64,000 nt of DNA from an uncultured Clostridia bacterium (GTDB lineage: Bacteria; Bacillota; Clostridia; TANB77; CAG-508), in NCBI GenBank assembly GCA_934121885.1, contig CAKOVH010000005.1, positions 21,506 to 85,505 of the forward strand, read 5' to 3'. Below, in pieces: positions 28,734-39,653 of the stretch (position 1 is its first letter; each line of letters opens with the position of its first letter). A program made the position numbers and the translations under genes. Below the pieces are notes generated by a model. It saw only the letters and a program-made list of their open reading frames with translations, did no database searches and was not told the DNA's origin.

Positions 28734-30383
28734 TTATTTAATAGCTTTTTCTAGCCTATTTATTACACTTTCTTTTCCAAGTACTTGCATAATTTCATAC
28801 ATATCTGGTGTATTTTGTCTACCTGTTAAAGATACTCTAATAACAGTACTAATATCACCAACATGTCCTGGCCATTTTTCTGGTTCTTTCTTAAATTCTT
28901 TTACTTCTCTTGCGTATCCAACTTCTTCTGCTAAATCTTTCATTTTATCAAACCAAGTTTGCTTATCGTCATTAATATCAAAATATTTTTCGATATATAG
29001 TTTTATAATTTTATTTATTTCTTCTTTATCTGAAATTTTAGCATAATCATACGAAATATTATCATTAAAGAATACATCATCATACATATATATAATTGCA
29101 TTTTTTACATCTGACCATTTTGCAATATCTTTTCTAGGTTTGTTATTTCCTCTTTCAATTCCAAATATTTTCAATGAATATTCTTTATTCTCTAAAAGTT
29201 TAGCAAGTTCTTCATCATATCTTTTTGCCCAATCTGAAACTTCTTCAAAAATCCTTTCCTTTGAGTATTTAGATATAACATTTTTTGATACATCTAGCAA
29301 TTTTACCATATCAAAAACTGCTCCACTACCACTCATTTTGTTTATTTCAAACTTGAACTCTGAAATATCAGCATCTGGATTTGCTTTTCTCCATAATTCA
29401 AAACTTGAATTTCCTATATTCATTAAATATTCACAAACTGCTTGTGAAGGAATTCCTTGCTCGTGATAATAGCTTACAGCAGCTTCTGGATCTTTTCTTT
29501 TACTAATTTTTCTCTTTTTACCATCTTCATCTTTTAATATTGGAGCATAATGGCAATATTTTGGTGTTTTAAATCCTAATGTTTTAAATAATTCTAAGTG
29601 AAGTGGTATAGATGATACCCATTCATCAGAACGAATAACATGTGTTACTCTCATCAAATGATCATCTACAGCATGTGCAAAATGGTATGTAGGAAGACCA
29701 TCAGCTTTTATAATTACTATGTCTTGGTCATTTTCTGGAAAATCTATGTTTCCTTTAATAACATCATGATGTCTAATTTTCTTTTCCTCATTTCCCATAG
29801 ACTTAAATCTAATTATATATTTTTCACCAGCTTTTATTTTTTCAATTGCCTCATCTACTGATAAGTTTCTATATTTTGCCCATACACCATAATATCCAGT
29901 TCTTAATTTTGCTGCTTCTTGCTTTGTTCTCATTTCTTCTAATTCTTCTGGAGTTGCAAAACAAGGATATGCTCTACCTTGCTCGATTAAGTATTTAGCA
30001 TAAGCTCTATATATTTCTCCTCTTTCACTTTGTTTATATGGTCCGTATTCACCTTTTGATTCTGTTTCATTAATCATACCTTCATCAAATTCTATATTAA
30101 AGTCTTTAACTGCTGAAACAATTTGATTAACACCATTTTCTATTTCACGTTTTTGGTCTGTATCTTCAATTCTTAATATAAATACTCCATTTGTTTGATC
30201 TGCAAGTTTTCTATCTATAACACATTGCATTAATCCTCCAATATGAACAAAACCTGTAGGACTTGGTGCAAATCTTACAACCATTGCACCTTCATCTAAT
30301 TTTCTTTCTGGATATTTTCCCTCATAATACTCTATTTCCTTTACATCAGGATATATTAAATCTGCTAAATCTTTATAATTCAT
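28734..30383 (-). CDS. gltX: Glutamyl-tRNA synthetase
   Basis: A class I synthetase of 549 residues. The HIGH motif appears as FAPSPTGFVHIGG, RIEDTDQKRE follows, and the KMSKS equivalent is KRKISKRKDP. The anticodon-binding C-terminus is helical. It could be a discriminating or nondiscriminating form; this cannot be told by eye. No T-box is visible upstream. Confidence 0.95.
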   Translation of the reverse strand: MNYKDLADLIYPDVKEIEYYEGKYPERKLDEGAMVVRFAPSPTGFVHIGGLMQCVIDRKLADQTNGVFILRIEDTDQKREIENGVNQIVSAVKDFNIEFDEGMINETESKGEYGPYKQSERGEIYRAYAKYLIEQGRAYPCFATPEELEEMRTKQEAAKLRTGYYGVWAKYRNLSVDEAIEKIKAGEKYIIRFKSMGNEEKKIRHHDVIKGNIDFPENDQDIVIIKADGLPTYHFAHAVDDHLMRVTHVIRSDEWVSSIPLHLELFKTLGFKTPKYCHYAPILKDEDGKKRKISKRKDPEAAVSYYHEQGIPSQAVCEYLMNIGNSSFELWRKANPDADISEFKFEINKMSGSGAVFDMVKLLDVSKNVISKYSKERIFEEVSDWAKRYDEELAKLLENKEYSLKIFGIERGNNKPRKDIAKWSDVKNAIIYMYDDVFFNDNISYDYAKISDKEEINKIIKLYIEKYFDINDDKQTWFDKMKDLAEEVGYAREVKEFKKEPEKWPGHVGDISTVIRVSLTGRQNTPDMYEIMQVLGKESVINRLEKAIK

Positions 30384-30409
30384 ACCATTTGCTCCTTACT
30401 ACATTTATT

Positions 30410-32302
30410 TTATACTTCCATAATAATTGGTAAGATCATTGGGTTACGTTTAGTTTTTTGGAAAATATAATCTCTTAAATTATCCTTTAATGTTGATTTT
30501 ATAGTTGACCAATCACGAATTCCTTCTTCTTCGAAGTTTCTAACTTCTTCACGAATCACCTTTTTAACATCTTCCATTAAATTCTCAGATTCTCTTACAT
30601 ATACAAATCCTCTAGACACAACATCTGGTCCAGATACAATTTCTCCTGTTGAAGAATCCATAGTCATTACAATTACAATTAAACCATCTTGTGATAAATG
30701 TTGTCTATCTCTTAAAACAATATTTCCAACATCTCCAACACCTAAACCATCTACTAATATTTTTCCTGATGGTACAGATGTTGTTAATTTTGCTTCTTTT
30801 TGATTTACTTCTAATACTCTACCATTATTTAATAAAAAGATATTTTCTGGTGGAATACCCATTTTTTTAGCTGTTTCTGCATGTGCTCTTAATTGTCTAT
30901 ACTCTCCGTGAACAGGTATAAAGAATTTTGGTCTAGCTAAGGCTAAAATCAATTTTTGCTCTTCTTGGCAAGCATGTCCTGATACGTGAATATCCTCTAA
31001 CGCACTATATACAACTTCTGCTCCAATTTGCATTAAATCATTTATTACATTTGAAACTAATTTTTCATTACCAGGTATTGGAGTTGCAGATATAATAACT
31101 TTATCATTTGGAGTTATAACTACCTTTTTATGATCTCCTGATGCCATTCTTGTAAGAGCAGACATAGCCTCTCCTTGGCTTCCTGTTGTAATTATAACTA
31201 ATTGCTCATCTGTATAATTCTTAATCATATCTATGTCAATAAATAAGTTTTCTGGTGCATCTATATAACCAAGTTCTCTTGCAGTATCAATCATATTTAC
31301 CATACTTCTACCACAAATTGCTATTTTTCTGCCATATTTTACTGCAGAATTTACAATTTGTTGTACTCTGTGTACATTTGATGCAAATGTTGCTACAACT
31401 ATCCTTTTTGTTGTGTTTAAGAATAATCTATCAAATACTTCTCCTACAGAACTTTCTGACATTGTAAATCCTTTTCTTTCTGCATTTGTACTATCAGCAA
31501 GTAGTGCAACAATACCTTTATTTCCAAGTTCGGCAATTCTTCCTAAATCCATCGGTTTATTGTCTATTGGTGTATAATCTACCTTAAAATCTCCTGTGTG
31601 AAGAACTACACCTGCTGGTGTATGAATAGCAAGCATTACAGAATCTGGAATACTATGGCAACTTCTAATAAATTCTACTTTTATATTTCCAAAGTTTACA
31701 GTATCTCCTTGTTCAACTGTTACAAGTTTTGTATTTGCAAGTAGTTTATGTTCTTCTAATTTATTTTTTATTAATCCAATTGTAAGTCTTGTAGCATAAA
31801 TTGGCATATTAATCTTTCTTAAAACATATGGAATTGAACCTATGTGATCCTCATGTCCGTGAGTTATAACTAATCCCTTTATTTTATCTTTGTTTTTTTC
31901 AAGATATGTTACATCTGGTATAACTAAGTCTACACCCAACATATCATCTTCTGGGAATTCTAGACCACAGTCAACTAAAACTATTTCATTTCCATATTCA
32001 AAAACTGTAATATTTTTACCAATCTCATCTAATCCACCAAGTGGAATTATTTTTAAATTATCTCTTTTAAATTCAAATCCTTGTGTGTTTCTTGGTCTTC
32101 TTGGAAGTCTTCTTCTTTCTTCTAATACTAAATTTTCTATTCCTTCTGTTTGTTCCTTGGTAGTTTCTTTTGCATATTCCTTTCTAGGTCTTCTTGTTCT
32201 ATCAACTGTCTTTTTTTCTCTAGGAGCTCTTTCGCTTCTTGTTCTTGGTTTTCTTACAACATCTTCCTTCTTTTCTTGAATGTTATTATCTTTTTCGTTC
32301 AT
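30410..32302 (-). CDS. rnjA: Ribonuclease J
   Basis: A metallo-beta-lactamase/beta-CASP nuclease central to mRNA decay and rRNA maturation. The catalytic HGHEDHIG lies near residue 153, with further ligands in VVLHTGDFKVD and DIHVSGHACQEE. The first 70 residues are an extra Arg/Lys/Glu-rich disordered extension (repeats of RPRR, RTRR type) seen in some Clostridia. The C-terminal domain is complete. Confidence 0.94.
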   Translation of the reverse strand: MNEKDNNIQEKKEDVVRKPRTRSERAPREKKTVDRTRRPRKEYAKETTKEQTEGIENLVLEERRRLPRRPRNTQGFEFKRDNLKIIPLGGLDEIGKNITVFEYGNEIVLVDCGLEFPEDDMLGVDLVIPDVTYLEKNKDKIKGLVITHGHEDHIGSIPYVLRKINMPIYATRLTIGLIKNKLEEHKLLANTKLVTVEQGDTVNFGNIKVEFIRSCHSIPDSVMLAIHTPAGVVLHTGDFKVDYTPIDNKPMDLGRIAELGNKGIVALLADSTNAERKGFTMSESSVGEVFDRLFLNTTKRIVVATFASNVHRVQQIVNSAVKYGRKIAICGRSMVNMIDTARELGYIDAPENLFIDIDMIKNYTDEQLVIITTGSQGEAMSALTRMASGDHKKVVITPNDKVIISATPIPGNEKLVSNVINDLMQIGAEVVYSALEDIHVSGHACQEEQKLILALARPKFFIPVHGEYRQLRAHAETAKKMGIPPENIFLLNNGRVLEVNQKEAKLTTSVPSGKILVDGLGVGDVGNIVLRDRQHLSQDGLIVIVMTMDSSTGEIVSGPDVVSRGFVYVRESENLMEDVKKVIREEVRNFEEEGIRDWSTIKSTLKDNLRDYIFQKTKRNPMILPIIMEV

Positions 32303-32700
32303 TTTATCTTCCTTTCTTTTTTCCGTTTATATCCAATTTTATAAAAAACAGATTTCGTATTTTCGCATAATAAAAAAGTAGTTTAAAATACTATAAACTA
32401 CTCTTTTTTTAATTTATAAAACCTTTTTTATTCTCTCACTAAAATTAATATGTTTATTTTATTTCGCACCATAAACACATAAAAAACACCTATCTATTTT
32501 GTATAATAAAAACAATTTTATAATCTCATTCATTAATTTATAATACTTTATTTAAATCTCATTTCTCATTTTTAATAATTAAATATAAATCTCTTCTTTA
32601 CCTATTTTGGTAATAACTGTTTTTTATTATACCTTTTTTTTTAGCTTTTGTCAACTAATTCCATTTTTTTACACATCATCGTTTACAATAATTTTGTATC
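32303..32700. other. AT-rich intergenic region
   Basis: Roughly 400 bases without a credible gene. It holds the rnjA ribosome site, an AGTAGTTTA/TAAACTACT hairpin with A- and T-runs (32372-32410) that could end transcription from the ROK kinase gene, and otherwise very AT-rich sequence. Confidence 0.6.
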
Positions 32701-33597
32701 CTACAAAACTGCACCTATCATTCCTGCTTCATTATCAAATTTTGCTAAAACAACTTCTGGAACAAAATCTGTATGAAAAACATATCTTCTTTCTTTCATT
32801 TTATTTACTAAAGGTTGATATAAGATATCTTTGTAATGTACAAACCCTCCACCTAAACATATTGCCTCAGGTTCAAAAATATCTATTATATTAAATAGAC
32901 CTACTTCTAGGTCATTAATATAATTATTAATAATTTCTTTTATTTCTTCATTTTCTAAATTTTGATATAATAGTTGCTTTAATACTACTGAATTATCTAG
33001 TTCATATTTATTTCCATATATCTTTTCTAGAATGTTTCTTATTCTACTTTTAAATCTTTTTATCGAACAACATGTCTCAAAACATCCTGTTTTTCCGCAA
33101 TTGCATTTTGTTCCACTTTTATCAATTACCATATGTCCAAGTTCAAAACCTGCTCCTCTATTCGTTTTTAGCAAACTATTATTTAAAAATACTGCTCCAC
33201 CAATACCAGTTCCTAAACATAAAAACACACAATCTTTATACTCTTTTAGTGTCCCTATATTCTTTTCGGCAAGTCCTGCAGCCTTTGCATCATTAATTAC
33301 ATTTACGCATGTGTTATATTTTTCTATCAAATATGAAAAATCAATTTCTTTAATATTTAAATTTACTAAATTTTTTACTATATAATTCTCAGGATCTCCC
33401 GGAACAGCTATTCCTATCTTGTTTATAAAAGCATTTTTACTTAATTCCTGTATGGCTTTATCCACATAATTAACAATATATTCCTTAGCATTTTCCTTTT
33501 TCTTTATATCTTCTTCTAATTTATTAATAATTTTACCATTATCTTCAATTAATCCAACTGCTACATGACTTCCGCCAATATCTATTCCGATTTTCAT
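32701..33597 (-). CDS. ROK-family sugar kinase
   Basis: The ATP-binding start GIDIGGSHVAVGLIE, the catalytic block VNDAKAAGLAE, GTGIGGAVFLN and the zinc knuckle CNCGKTGCFE all match ROK glucokinases. No helix-turn-helix precedes the domain, so it is a kinase, not an NagC-type repressor. Glucose is the likely substrate, but mannose or GlcNAc is possible. Confidence 0.85.
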   Translation of the reverse strand: MKIGIDIGGSHVAVGLIEDNGKIINKLEEDIKKKENAKEYIVNYVDKAIQELSKNAFINKIGIAVPGDPENYIVKNLVNLNIKEIDFSYLIEKYNTCVNVINDAKAAGLAEKNIGTLKEYKDCVFLCLGTGIGGAVFLNNSLLKTNRGAGFELGHMVIDKSGTKCNCGKTGCFETCCSIKRFKSRIRNILEKIYGNKYELDNSVVLKQLLYQNLENEEIKEIINNYINDLEVGLFNIIDIFEPEAICLGGGFVHYKDILYQPLVNKMKERRYVFHTDFVPEVVLAKFDNEAGMIGAVL

Positions 33598-33637
33598 ACA
33601 TTTACCTCGTTTTTTTTCTATTATATTATTTTATGAA

Positions 33638-33667
33638 AAAAGATACAAGGTCCTTCTTGTATCTTTT
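33638..33667 (-). terminator. Terminator of the type IV pilus operon
   Basis: AAAAGATACAAG / CTTGTATCTTTT perfect 12-base stem with a six-base loop and a following T-run on the minus strand, just after pilC. Confidence 0.85.
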
Positions 33668-33672
33668 AACCA

Positions 33673-35037
33673 TTATAAACTGTTCCAATCTATGTTTACA
33701 GAATCGAATAGCCATCCACCCATATACATTTCGATACATGGTACAATAATTACTACAACTAAGAATATTAAGAATATACCAACAATCGAGTATATGATTT
33801 GTGGAAGAGCTGCCATAATCTTTCTCATTAAGTTTTCTATGTCAATTTCCATATATTCAACTAGTTTACTCATCATTTCTGGCAAATCAGTCTGCATACC
33901 TATTTTTAACATTTCAGTTTGCATTGGAGATGTAAGTCCAGATTTTTCAAATGGTTCAATCCATGATGCACCTATAAAAATGTTATTTATAGAAGTTTCA
34001 ATTATAGAAAGCATTACATAGTTTTTAACAACAGATTTACTAACATCTAATGCTTCTTGAATTCTCATACCATTTTCTAAGTTTAAAAGCATCGCTTTCA
34101 TAAGTCTAGAATAATCTAGTGCAAATACAAGCTTTCCAAATATAGGCATTTTGTATTTGAAATAGTGAAAATTGTATTTACCTTTTGGTGTACTAATATA
34201 TGCAATTATAATTCCAACAATACCCAAAATTATTACTACTGGTATATACCAATATGTTGATAGAGCATTACAAAACTTTACAAATGCCACTGTTATTCCA
34301 GGAAGCTTTGCACTTGAACCAGCTTTTGCAAAAGCCTCTTCAATTTGTGGAATAATATATGCTACACCAAAAATAAGTATACCAAGTATTACAATAATCA
34401 TTGCCGCATTTGGAACAATCATTTTTCTTATTTTCCCGTTTGTGTCATCTGCAGTTTCTAGATACTTAACAGCTTGCTCTAATGACTTAGTTAAAGATCC
34501 TGAAAGTTCACCAACTTTTATCATATTAACATATAAGTATGGAAATATATTTGAATAATATTCCATTGTTGCATACATATATTCTCCGGCTTCAACACCA
34601 GCTAATATATCTTGTAATACGCCTCTTAACGTCATATTTTCTGTACTATCAATTATCGTTGATAATGCGTGGATATTATTAAAGTTAGCCTTTTTTAATA
34701 CATAAAAATTTTGTGTAAAAATAATTAAGTCTCTTGATGTAACTTTTTCATCTCTTGCAAGGGCCATATTAACCTTTTCCTTAAGGCTTGGCTTCATCAT
34801 TGCCCTGCCTTGTAATATATTAGATGAATCCGCTTGTTTCATAATATCATCTATATCCATCATATTACGCTTATTTGCTTTTTTCTTTTTACTATTAATT
34901 CTAACTTGCGTTACACTAATTGGCAACAATTCGTTATTTTTAAGCTTTCTAATTAATGTATTTTTGTTAACTTCTTCTACCTTATTTCTTACAATCTGTC
35001 CTTTTGAAGTTACAGCTTTATATACATACTCTGGCAT
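33673..35037 (-). CDS. pilC: Type IV pilus inner-membrane platform protein PilC
   Basis: The polytopic core on which pilus subunits are inserted and removed. It has the GspF N-terminal segment (YVYKAVTSKGQ), two GspF cytoplasmic domains with the ALSTIIDSTEN and LENGMRIQEALD blocks, and three membrane helices, the last near the C-terminus. It is the last gene of the pilus cluster and lies downstream of pilT and pilB. Confidence 0.92.
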   Translation of the reverse strand: MPEYVYKAVTSKGQIVRNKVEEVNKNTLIRKLKNNELLPISVTQVRINSKKKKANKRNMMDIDDIMKQADSSNILQGRAMMKPSLKEKVNMALARDEKVTSRDLIIFTQNFYVLKKANFNNIHALSTIIDSTENMTLRGVLQDILAGVEAGEYMYATMEYYSNIFPYLYVNMIKVGELSGSLTKSLEQAVKYLETADDTNGKIRKMIVPNAAMIIVILGILIFGVAYIIPQIEEAFAKAGSSAKLPGITVAFVKFCNALSTYWYIPVVIILGIVGIIIAYISTPKGKYNFHYFKYKMPIFGKLVFALDYSRLMKAMLLNLENGMRIQEALDVSKSVVKNYVMLSIIETSINNIFIGASWIEPFEKSGLTSPMQTEMLKIGMQTDLPEMMSKLVEYMEIDIENLMRKIMAALPQIIYSIVGIFLIFLVVVIIVPCIEMYMGGWLFDSVNIDWNSL

Positions 35038-35070
35038 TGCTTCCTCCTTTTTTCTTGAATTTTACTTAAA

Positions 35071-36186
35071 TTATTGATTTATTCTATCTCTATCCCTTTT
35101 TATTTTTAATTGCATAATTGTTCTATTTAATATCTCTATATTTTTTTCTTCTATTTGTGCTTTTGCTTGATCTAATGTTATTATATCATTTACAAATAAT
35201 TCTGCAATAGAATTTATTAATCCTATACTACCTTTTTCACTATTACTTTGAATTGCATCTTCAATTTCTGATACACTTATCTTTTCTTTTCTTATTATAC
35301 CCGAAATAATATTATCTACAACCATAACTTCAGGAACAAGTGCTAATTTTCCATTTCTTCCTGGCAATAATCTTTGTGATATTACAAGTTTTAATAATGA
35401 TGAAATCATATATTTTACAGTTTGTTGATCTCTTATTTCATAGAAATTTACCATTCTATCAATTGTTTCTGCACATGATTTTGTATGAAGAGTTCCAATT
35501 ACTAAATGACCTGCTTCAGCAGTTTCTATAGCAGCTTCCATGGTTTCTTTATCACGAATTTCTCCTATTACTAATATATCACAATCTTCTCTTAAAGAGT
35601 TCTTTACTCCATCACTAAATGTTAAGCAATCTCTACCAAGTCCAATTTCTTTTTGAACTATTATAGATTTTTTTGATATATGTTTGTACTCTACTGGATT
35701 TTCCAAAGTTAATATTTTTTTGTTTTGAGTTTCGTTTATTTCATTTATTAAAGCATTTAAAGTTGTTGTCTTTCCTGAGTTTGTTTTTCCAGTAACTAAT
35801 ATTAAGCCCTGTGGTTGATATGTCATACGTCTTACAATATCAGGTACACCTAAATCTTCATATTTAGGAAGTTCATTTTTTATTAATCTTAAAGTAAATG
35901 TTGGAATTTCATTTGTTTGTGAAATATTTACTCTTAAACGAATATCTTCAAATTCAAAAGAACAATCTAATCTTTTTTTCTCTTTAAATACTCTATCTTT
36001 ATCTAAGTTTCCTCTTACAAAGTAATCATATGCTTCGCTCATGTCATCATCAGTTAATTCCTCTGTTTCTTCACACGGAATAAGCTCTCTCATTATTCTT
36101 AGCATTGGTTTAATACCACAAATTAAATGAACATCTGATGCATTTTTTTTCCTAGCTGTATCTAGTATTTTATCTATATCTATCAT
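35071..36186 (-). CDS. pilT: Pilus retraction ATPase PilT
   Basis: A hexameric ATPase that depolymerises pili. It has Walker A GKTNSGKTTTLNA, the Asp box region, Walker B DILVIGEIRDKETMEAAIETAEAGH, and the His box GTLHTKSCAETIDR. There is no long N-terminal extension, which separates it from PilB. The presence of PilT suggests retractile pili. Confidence 0.92.
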   Translation of the reverse strand: MIDIDKILDTARKKNASDVHLICGIKPMLRIMRELIPCEETEELTDDDMSEAYDYFVRGNLDKDRVFKEKKRLDCSFEFEDIRLRVNISQTNEIPTFTLRLIKNELPKYEDLGVPDIVRRMTYQPQGLILVTGKTNSGKTTTLNALINEINETQNKKILTLENPVEYKHISKKSIIVQKEIGLGRDCLTFSDGVKNSLREDCDILVIGEIRDKETMEAAIETAEAGHLVIGTLHTKSCAETIDRMVNFYEIRDQQTVKYMISSLLKLVISQRLLPGRNGKLALVPEVMVVDNIISGIIRKEKISVSEIEDAIQSNSEKGSIGLINSIAELFVNDIITLDQAKAQIEEKNIEILNRTIMQLKIKRDRDRINQ

Positions 36187-36205
36187 TTGTTATCCTCCTT
36201 ACATT

Positions 36206-37831
36206 TTAGTAAAGTGCTAATTTATTATTAAGTTCTTGTAAATTTGTAGTTCCAGCTAATATTTTCTTAATTCCATCTATTACTAATGGTTTGTATCCTC
36301 CATTCATAGCTACTTTTTTTATTTCCATTGCTGATGCATTGTTTACAATTAACTCTCTTATCTCATCATCTAATACTAAAACTTCAAAAATTCCTATTCT
36401 TCCGTAATATCCACTATTATTACATTTTTTACATCCAACTGCATCATACGTTTTAATTCCATCCAAATTAATATTAACACCATATTTACTTGCAATTCCA
36501 TATATAATTTCTTTTTCTGCTTCTGTAAAATCTCTTTCTTTTGCACATTCTGGACATAATTTTCTTACTAATCTTTGTGATACAGTTGTTGCAAGTGTAC
36601 TTGATATATCATAGTTTGATATCCCCATTTTTCTAAGTCTTGTTATTACTTCAACGCTATCAATTGTATGTATTGTTGACAAAACATAGTGTCCAGTTTG
36701 TCCAGCTTGTAATGCTATTTCTGCTGTTTCTGTATCTCTAATTTCACCTACTAGAATTATGTCTGGGTCTTGTCTAAGTACTGTTCTTAATGAACCTGCA
36801 AATGTATTTTTACTATCAACTTCTATTTGGTTAAGTCCATCAATTCTAATTTCTACTGGATCTTCAATTGTAGTTATATTTATTTCTGGTCTATTTAAAT
36901 AATCAATTATACTATATAATGTAGTTGTTTTTCCTTCTCCCGTTGGAGCAGCAATAATTGTTATACTGTTCTTTTTATTAAATGCTCTTTTTACTAAGGT
37001 TGCATCTTGAGGAAAACCTAGTTCAAATATTTGCTTTACATCAGCATTTTTCTTTAAAAGTCTTAAAACAAATTTTTCCCCATACACATTTCTTTGTGAT
37101 GATACACGTATATTATATTCTGGGTACATTATAATTCTACCATCTTGTGATTCTTGTTTTTCCTGGTGCATATTAGATATTGCTTTTAATCTTCCAACTA
37201 TTTGAGCTTCTTTTTCTTTTGAGATATTAACTGCGTTTATAAGTTGTCCATCTATTCTATATCTTACCCTTAAAGTATCTTGCATTGGCTCAAAGTGAAT
37301 ATCACTTGCTCTTTTTTCCATTGCTGATCTAATTACACTATCTACAAATGACGAAGCATCTGAGTTTACTTCAATATTTTCGGTATTTCCTTCTAATGAA
37401 TTCAGAATTATATCTACATTTGTTTCAAATGTAATATATTTATCCATTATTAAACCCTTATTTAATAATAATAACCTTACTGTTTCTACTGATCTTCTAT
37501 TTGATGTATCGGCAAAGCATACTTTTACTCTTCCACTTACTTCTTCAAATGGAATTGCTTTATTTTGTTTCGCAATATCAACAGAAATATAATCGGCAAT
37601 ATTTATTTTAATATCAGATTCTTTTAAATATATAGCTTTTTCTTCTAAAATTTCTCCCATAGCATCTATTAGCACATATGGGTCACATACCCTTAATATA
37701 TTTAAAATATCTCCTATTTTTTTCTTTGGTTCTGCTTTTTGATAATCGAGTGCTCTTGCAATATCATCTTCTGTTACAATTCCTTTTTTTACTAGTTCTA
37801 TTCCTAATGGTTGTTTTCTTTTTCCTTCCAT
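36206..37831 (-). CDS. pilB: Pilus extension ATPase PilB
   Basis: It drives pilin assembly. After an N-terminal MshEN-type domain (residues 1-150) comes the ATPase: Walker A APTGEGKTTTLYS, Walker B DPDIILVGEIRDTETA, and STIHT. The zinc-binding tetracysteine is CPECAK...CKKCNNSGYYGRIG. Its length of 541 residues is normal. Confidence 0.94.
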   Translation of the reverse strand: MEGKRKQPLGIELVKKGIVTEDDIARALDYQKAEPKKKIGDILNILRVCDPYVLIDAMGEILEEKAIYLKESDIKINIADYISVDIAKQNKAIPFEEVSGRVKVCFADTSNRRSVETVRLLLLNKGLIMDKYITFETNVDIILNSLEGNTENIEVNSDASSFVDSVIRSAMEKRASDIHFEPMQDTLRVRYRIDGQLINAVNISKEKEAQIVGRLKAISNMHQEKQESQDGRIIMYPEYNIRVSSQRNVYGEKFVLRLLKKNADVKQIFELGFPQDATLVKRAFNKKNSITIIAAPTGEGKTTTLYSIIDYLNRPEINITTIEDPVEIRIDGLNQIEVDSKNTFAGSLRTVLRQDPDIILVGEIRDTETAEIALQAGQTGHYVLSTIHTIDSVEVITRLRKMGISNYDISSTLATTVSQRLVRKLCPECAKERDFTEAEKEIIYGIASKYGVNINLDGIKTYDAVGCKKCNNSGYYGRIGIFEVLVLDDEIRELIVNNASAMEIKKVAMNGGYKPLVIDGIKKILAGTTNLQELNNKLALY

Positions 37832-37918
37832 AAGTTACTCCTTTCTTTTGTTTACTCTCCATTTAATTATACAATATTTTCTATATTTAGTGTATATATT
37901 GCATTAAAATACATTTAT

Positions 37919-38380
37919 TTACCAATATCTTAAAACAAAATCTATGTTTCTTGTAATTTGCTCTCTATCCGTGCCAAATGTTGAACTTACATTAATTAGT
38001 GTTTTAGAAAACGAGTTTATTACATATGGCTTTTTTTCAAATGAAAATGATTTAACATATTTTGATATCTCTTCATTATTTCTATAAATACTATTATCTC
38101 TATATTCATATTTTGTTCCATCTGCAAATTGCAAACTATCTTCAGAGATTGTAACAATCTCTGTGTTTCTTTTTACATCTGCTATAAAAAACATACTAAA
38201 TTTATTAAACTCAGCTACATATTTTGGTGAATCTTTTATTCCTTCTATATTGCTATAAAAATAGTTAGAAATATTAGCCATAATTGCAATAATAATAACA
38301 AAAACAATAATATATATAACAAGTGATGTTAAAGTAATTCCTTTTTCTTCCTTAAGCATTTGTTTATTTAGTCTAATCAT
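37919..38380 (-). CDS. Pseudopilin with class III signal
   Basis: The prepilin signal is KEEKG followed by ITLTSLVIYIIVFVIIIAIM. Serine occupies position 5 of the mature protein, in place of the usual glutamate. A globular C-terminus follows. It is probably a minor or priming subunit. Confidence 0.72.
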   Translation of the reverse strand: MIRLNKQMLKEEKGITLTSLVIYIIVFVIIIAIMANISNYFYSNIEGIKDSPKYVAEFNKFSMFFIADVKRNTEIVTISEDSLQFADGTKYEYRDNSIYRNNEEISKYVKSFSFEKKPYVINSFSKTLINVSSTFGTDREQITRNIDFVLRYW

Positions 38381-38403
38381 GGTTATATTTCTCCTTTCAT
38401 ATT

Positions 38404-38811
38404 CTATAACTCTTTAACTTTAATTTTATTTATTACAATTTTCTCGGTATCGCCAGCAATTTTATATTCTATTGTTAACTTAACATTCTTTATCAAGTCC
38501 TCTTTATCATTTCCTTCATTATAATTAGTTACTTCCATTTTTAAACTATATCCATTTGGGATTGAAAATTTTTGTCTATACATATTTTCCATTCCATTTT
38601 GAACCTCATCATATGTTATTTTATCTATATCTTCTAGTATTTGAATAGAATAATTTGTTGCTGATGCAGTAATTTTGGTTTTGGAATTAACAACATATGA
38701 AGAATAAAATGCTGTTACCACTAATCCTGAAAATATTAAAAAAATTATCATTGCAATAACTAAATCTGTCATTGTAAATCCAAAGTCTGATTTTATATTT
38801 GTTTTAATCAT
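38404..38811 (-). CDS. Prepilin-type minor pilin
   Basis: The signal is SDFG followed by FTMTDLVIAMIIFLIFSGL, with aspartate at mature position 5. The ATG at 38811 follows AGGTGATAAT; a longer start at 38847 overlaps pilD. The C-terminal half is beta-rich, as in minor pilins. Confidence 0.75.
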   Translation of the reverse strand: MIKTNIKSDFGFTMTDLVIAMIIFLIFSGLVVTAFYSSYVVNSKTKITASATNYSIQILEDIDKITYDEVQNGMENMYRQKFSIPNGYSLKMEVTNYNEGNDKEDLIKNVKLTIEYKIAGDTEKIVINKIKVKEL

Positions 38812-38815
38812 ATTA

Positions 38816-39631
38816 TCACCTATAAAAAATATATAAATTTGTAGCAATTAAATAAATTATATTTGAAGCACATAAGTAAAAGCCTATAGGAATTTTACTT
38901 ACATCTTTACTATTAGTTTTAACATATTTTATTTCTTTTTTTACTAATTTTTTTATAATTAATTGCATAAATATTGCTATTAATGTCATTGTTATTGTAT
39001 CAATACATACAACTTCATATGTATACATAAGCATAAATATAACTAATATTAATATATCAATAGGATAACTATCTTTCGATTTTTTTCGAAGATATAATGT
39101 ATTAAATAGCATTAGTATTCCTATTAATATGTAATATATAACATATCTATATATACTAGTGTCATGTTCTATTAGGTATAGATATATTATATATATAGTA
39201 ACACAAATAAAGCCAAATAATAAAACTGGCTTTTCAATTTTGATATTTTCCTTATCAATTCCTGCAATAATAAATAATGTAGAAATATATAATAATCCCA
39301 TAATTAAGTATGCAAGTACTTGTACACTTAAATTAAAAATGTTTAACTTTATAGATACAGCAAATAAAAGAAAAACTATTCCAGATAATATCTCAAGCAT
39401 TAAATATCTTGGTCTAATTTTTTCTTTACAATATCTGCATTTTCCTCCTAAGAAGCAATAACTTAAAATTGGAATCATATCAAAAAATGAAAGTTTATGA
39501 TTGCATTTTGGACAATATGAACGAGTGTGAGTTATATCTTGTCTTAATGGTATTCTATAAACTGCTAGTGTAAAAAAACTACCAAATACTGTTCCGATGC
39601 AAAAAACTAATAGATATAATATATAGTCCAT
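38816..39631 (-). CDS. pilD: Prepilin peptidase/methyltransferase PilD
   Basis: It cleaves prepilin leaders and methylates the new N-terminus. The N-terminal FGSFFTLAVYRIP, the tetracysteine CPKCNHKL...CRYCKEKIRPRY and about seven membrane helices are present. An active-site aspartate lies in AGIDKE. The 271-residue length fits. Confidence 0.9.
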   Translation of the reverse strand: MDYILYLLVFCIGTVFGSFFTLAVYRIPLRQDITHTRSYCPKCNHKLSFFDMIPILSYCFLGGKCRYCKEKIRPRYLMLEILSGIVFLLFAVSIKLNIFNLSVQVLAYLIMGLLYISTLFIIAGIDKENIKIEKPVLLFGFICVTIYIIYLYLIEHDTSIYRYVIYYILIGILMLFNTLYLRKKSKDSYPIDILILVIFMLMYTYEVVCIDTITMTLIAIFMQLIIKKLVKKEIKYVKTNSKDVSKIPIGFYLCASNIIYLIATNLYIFYR

Positions 39632-39653
39632 ATTTTCCTCCTTATTTGAAAAT

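Noticed and set aside
16223..30383. T-box leaders for aspS, serS or gltX
   Set aside because: Upstream regions are short and lack the T-box sequence and antiterminator pattern.
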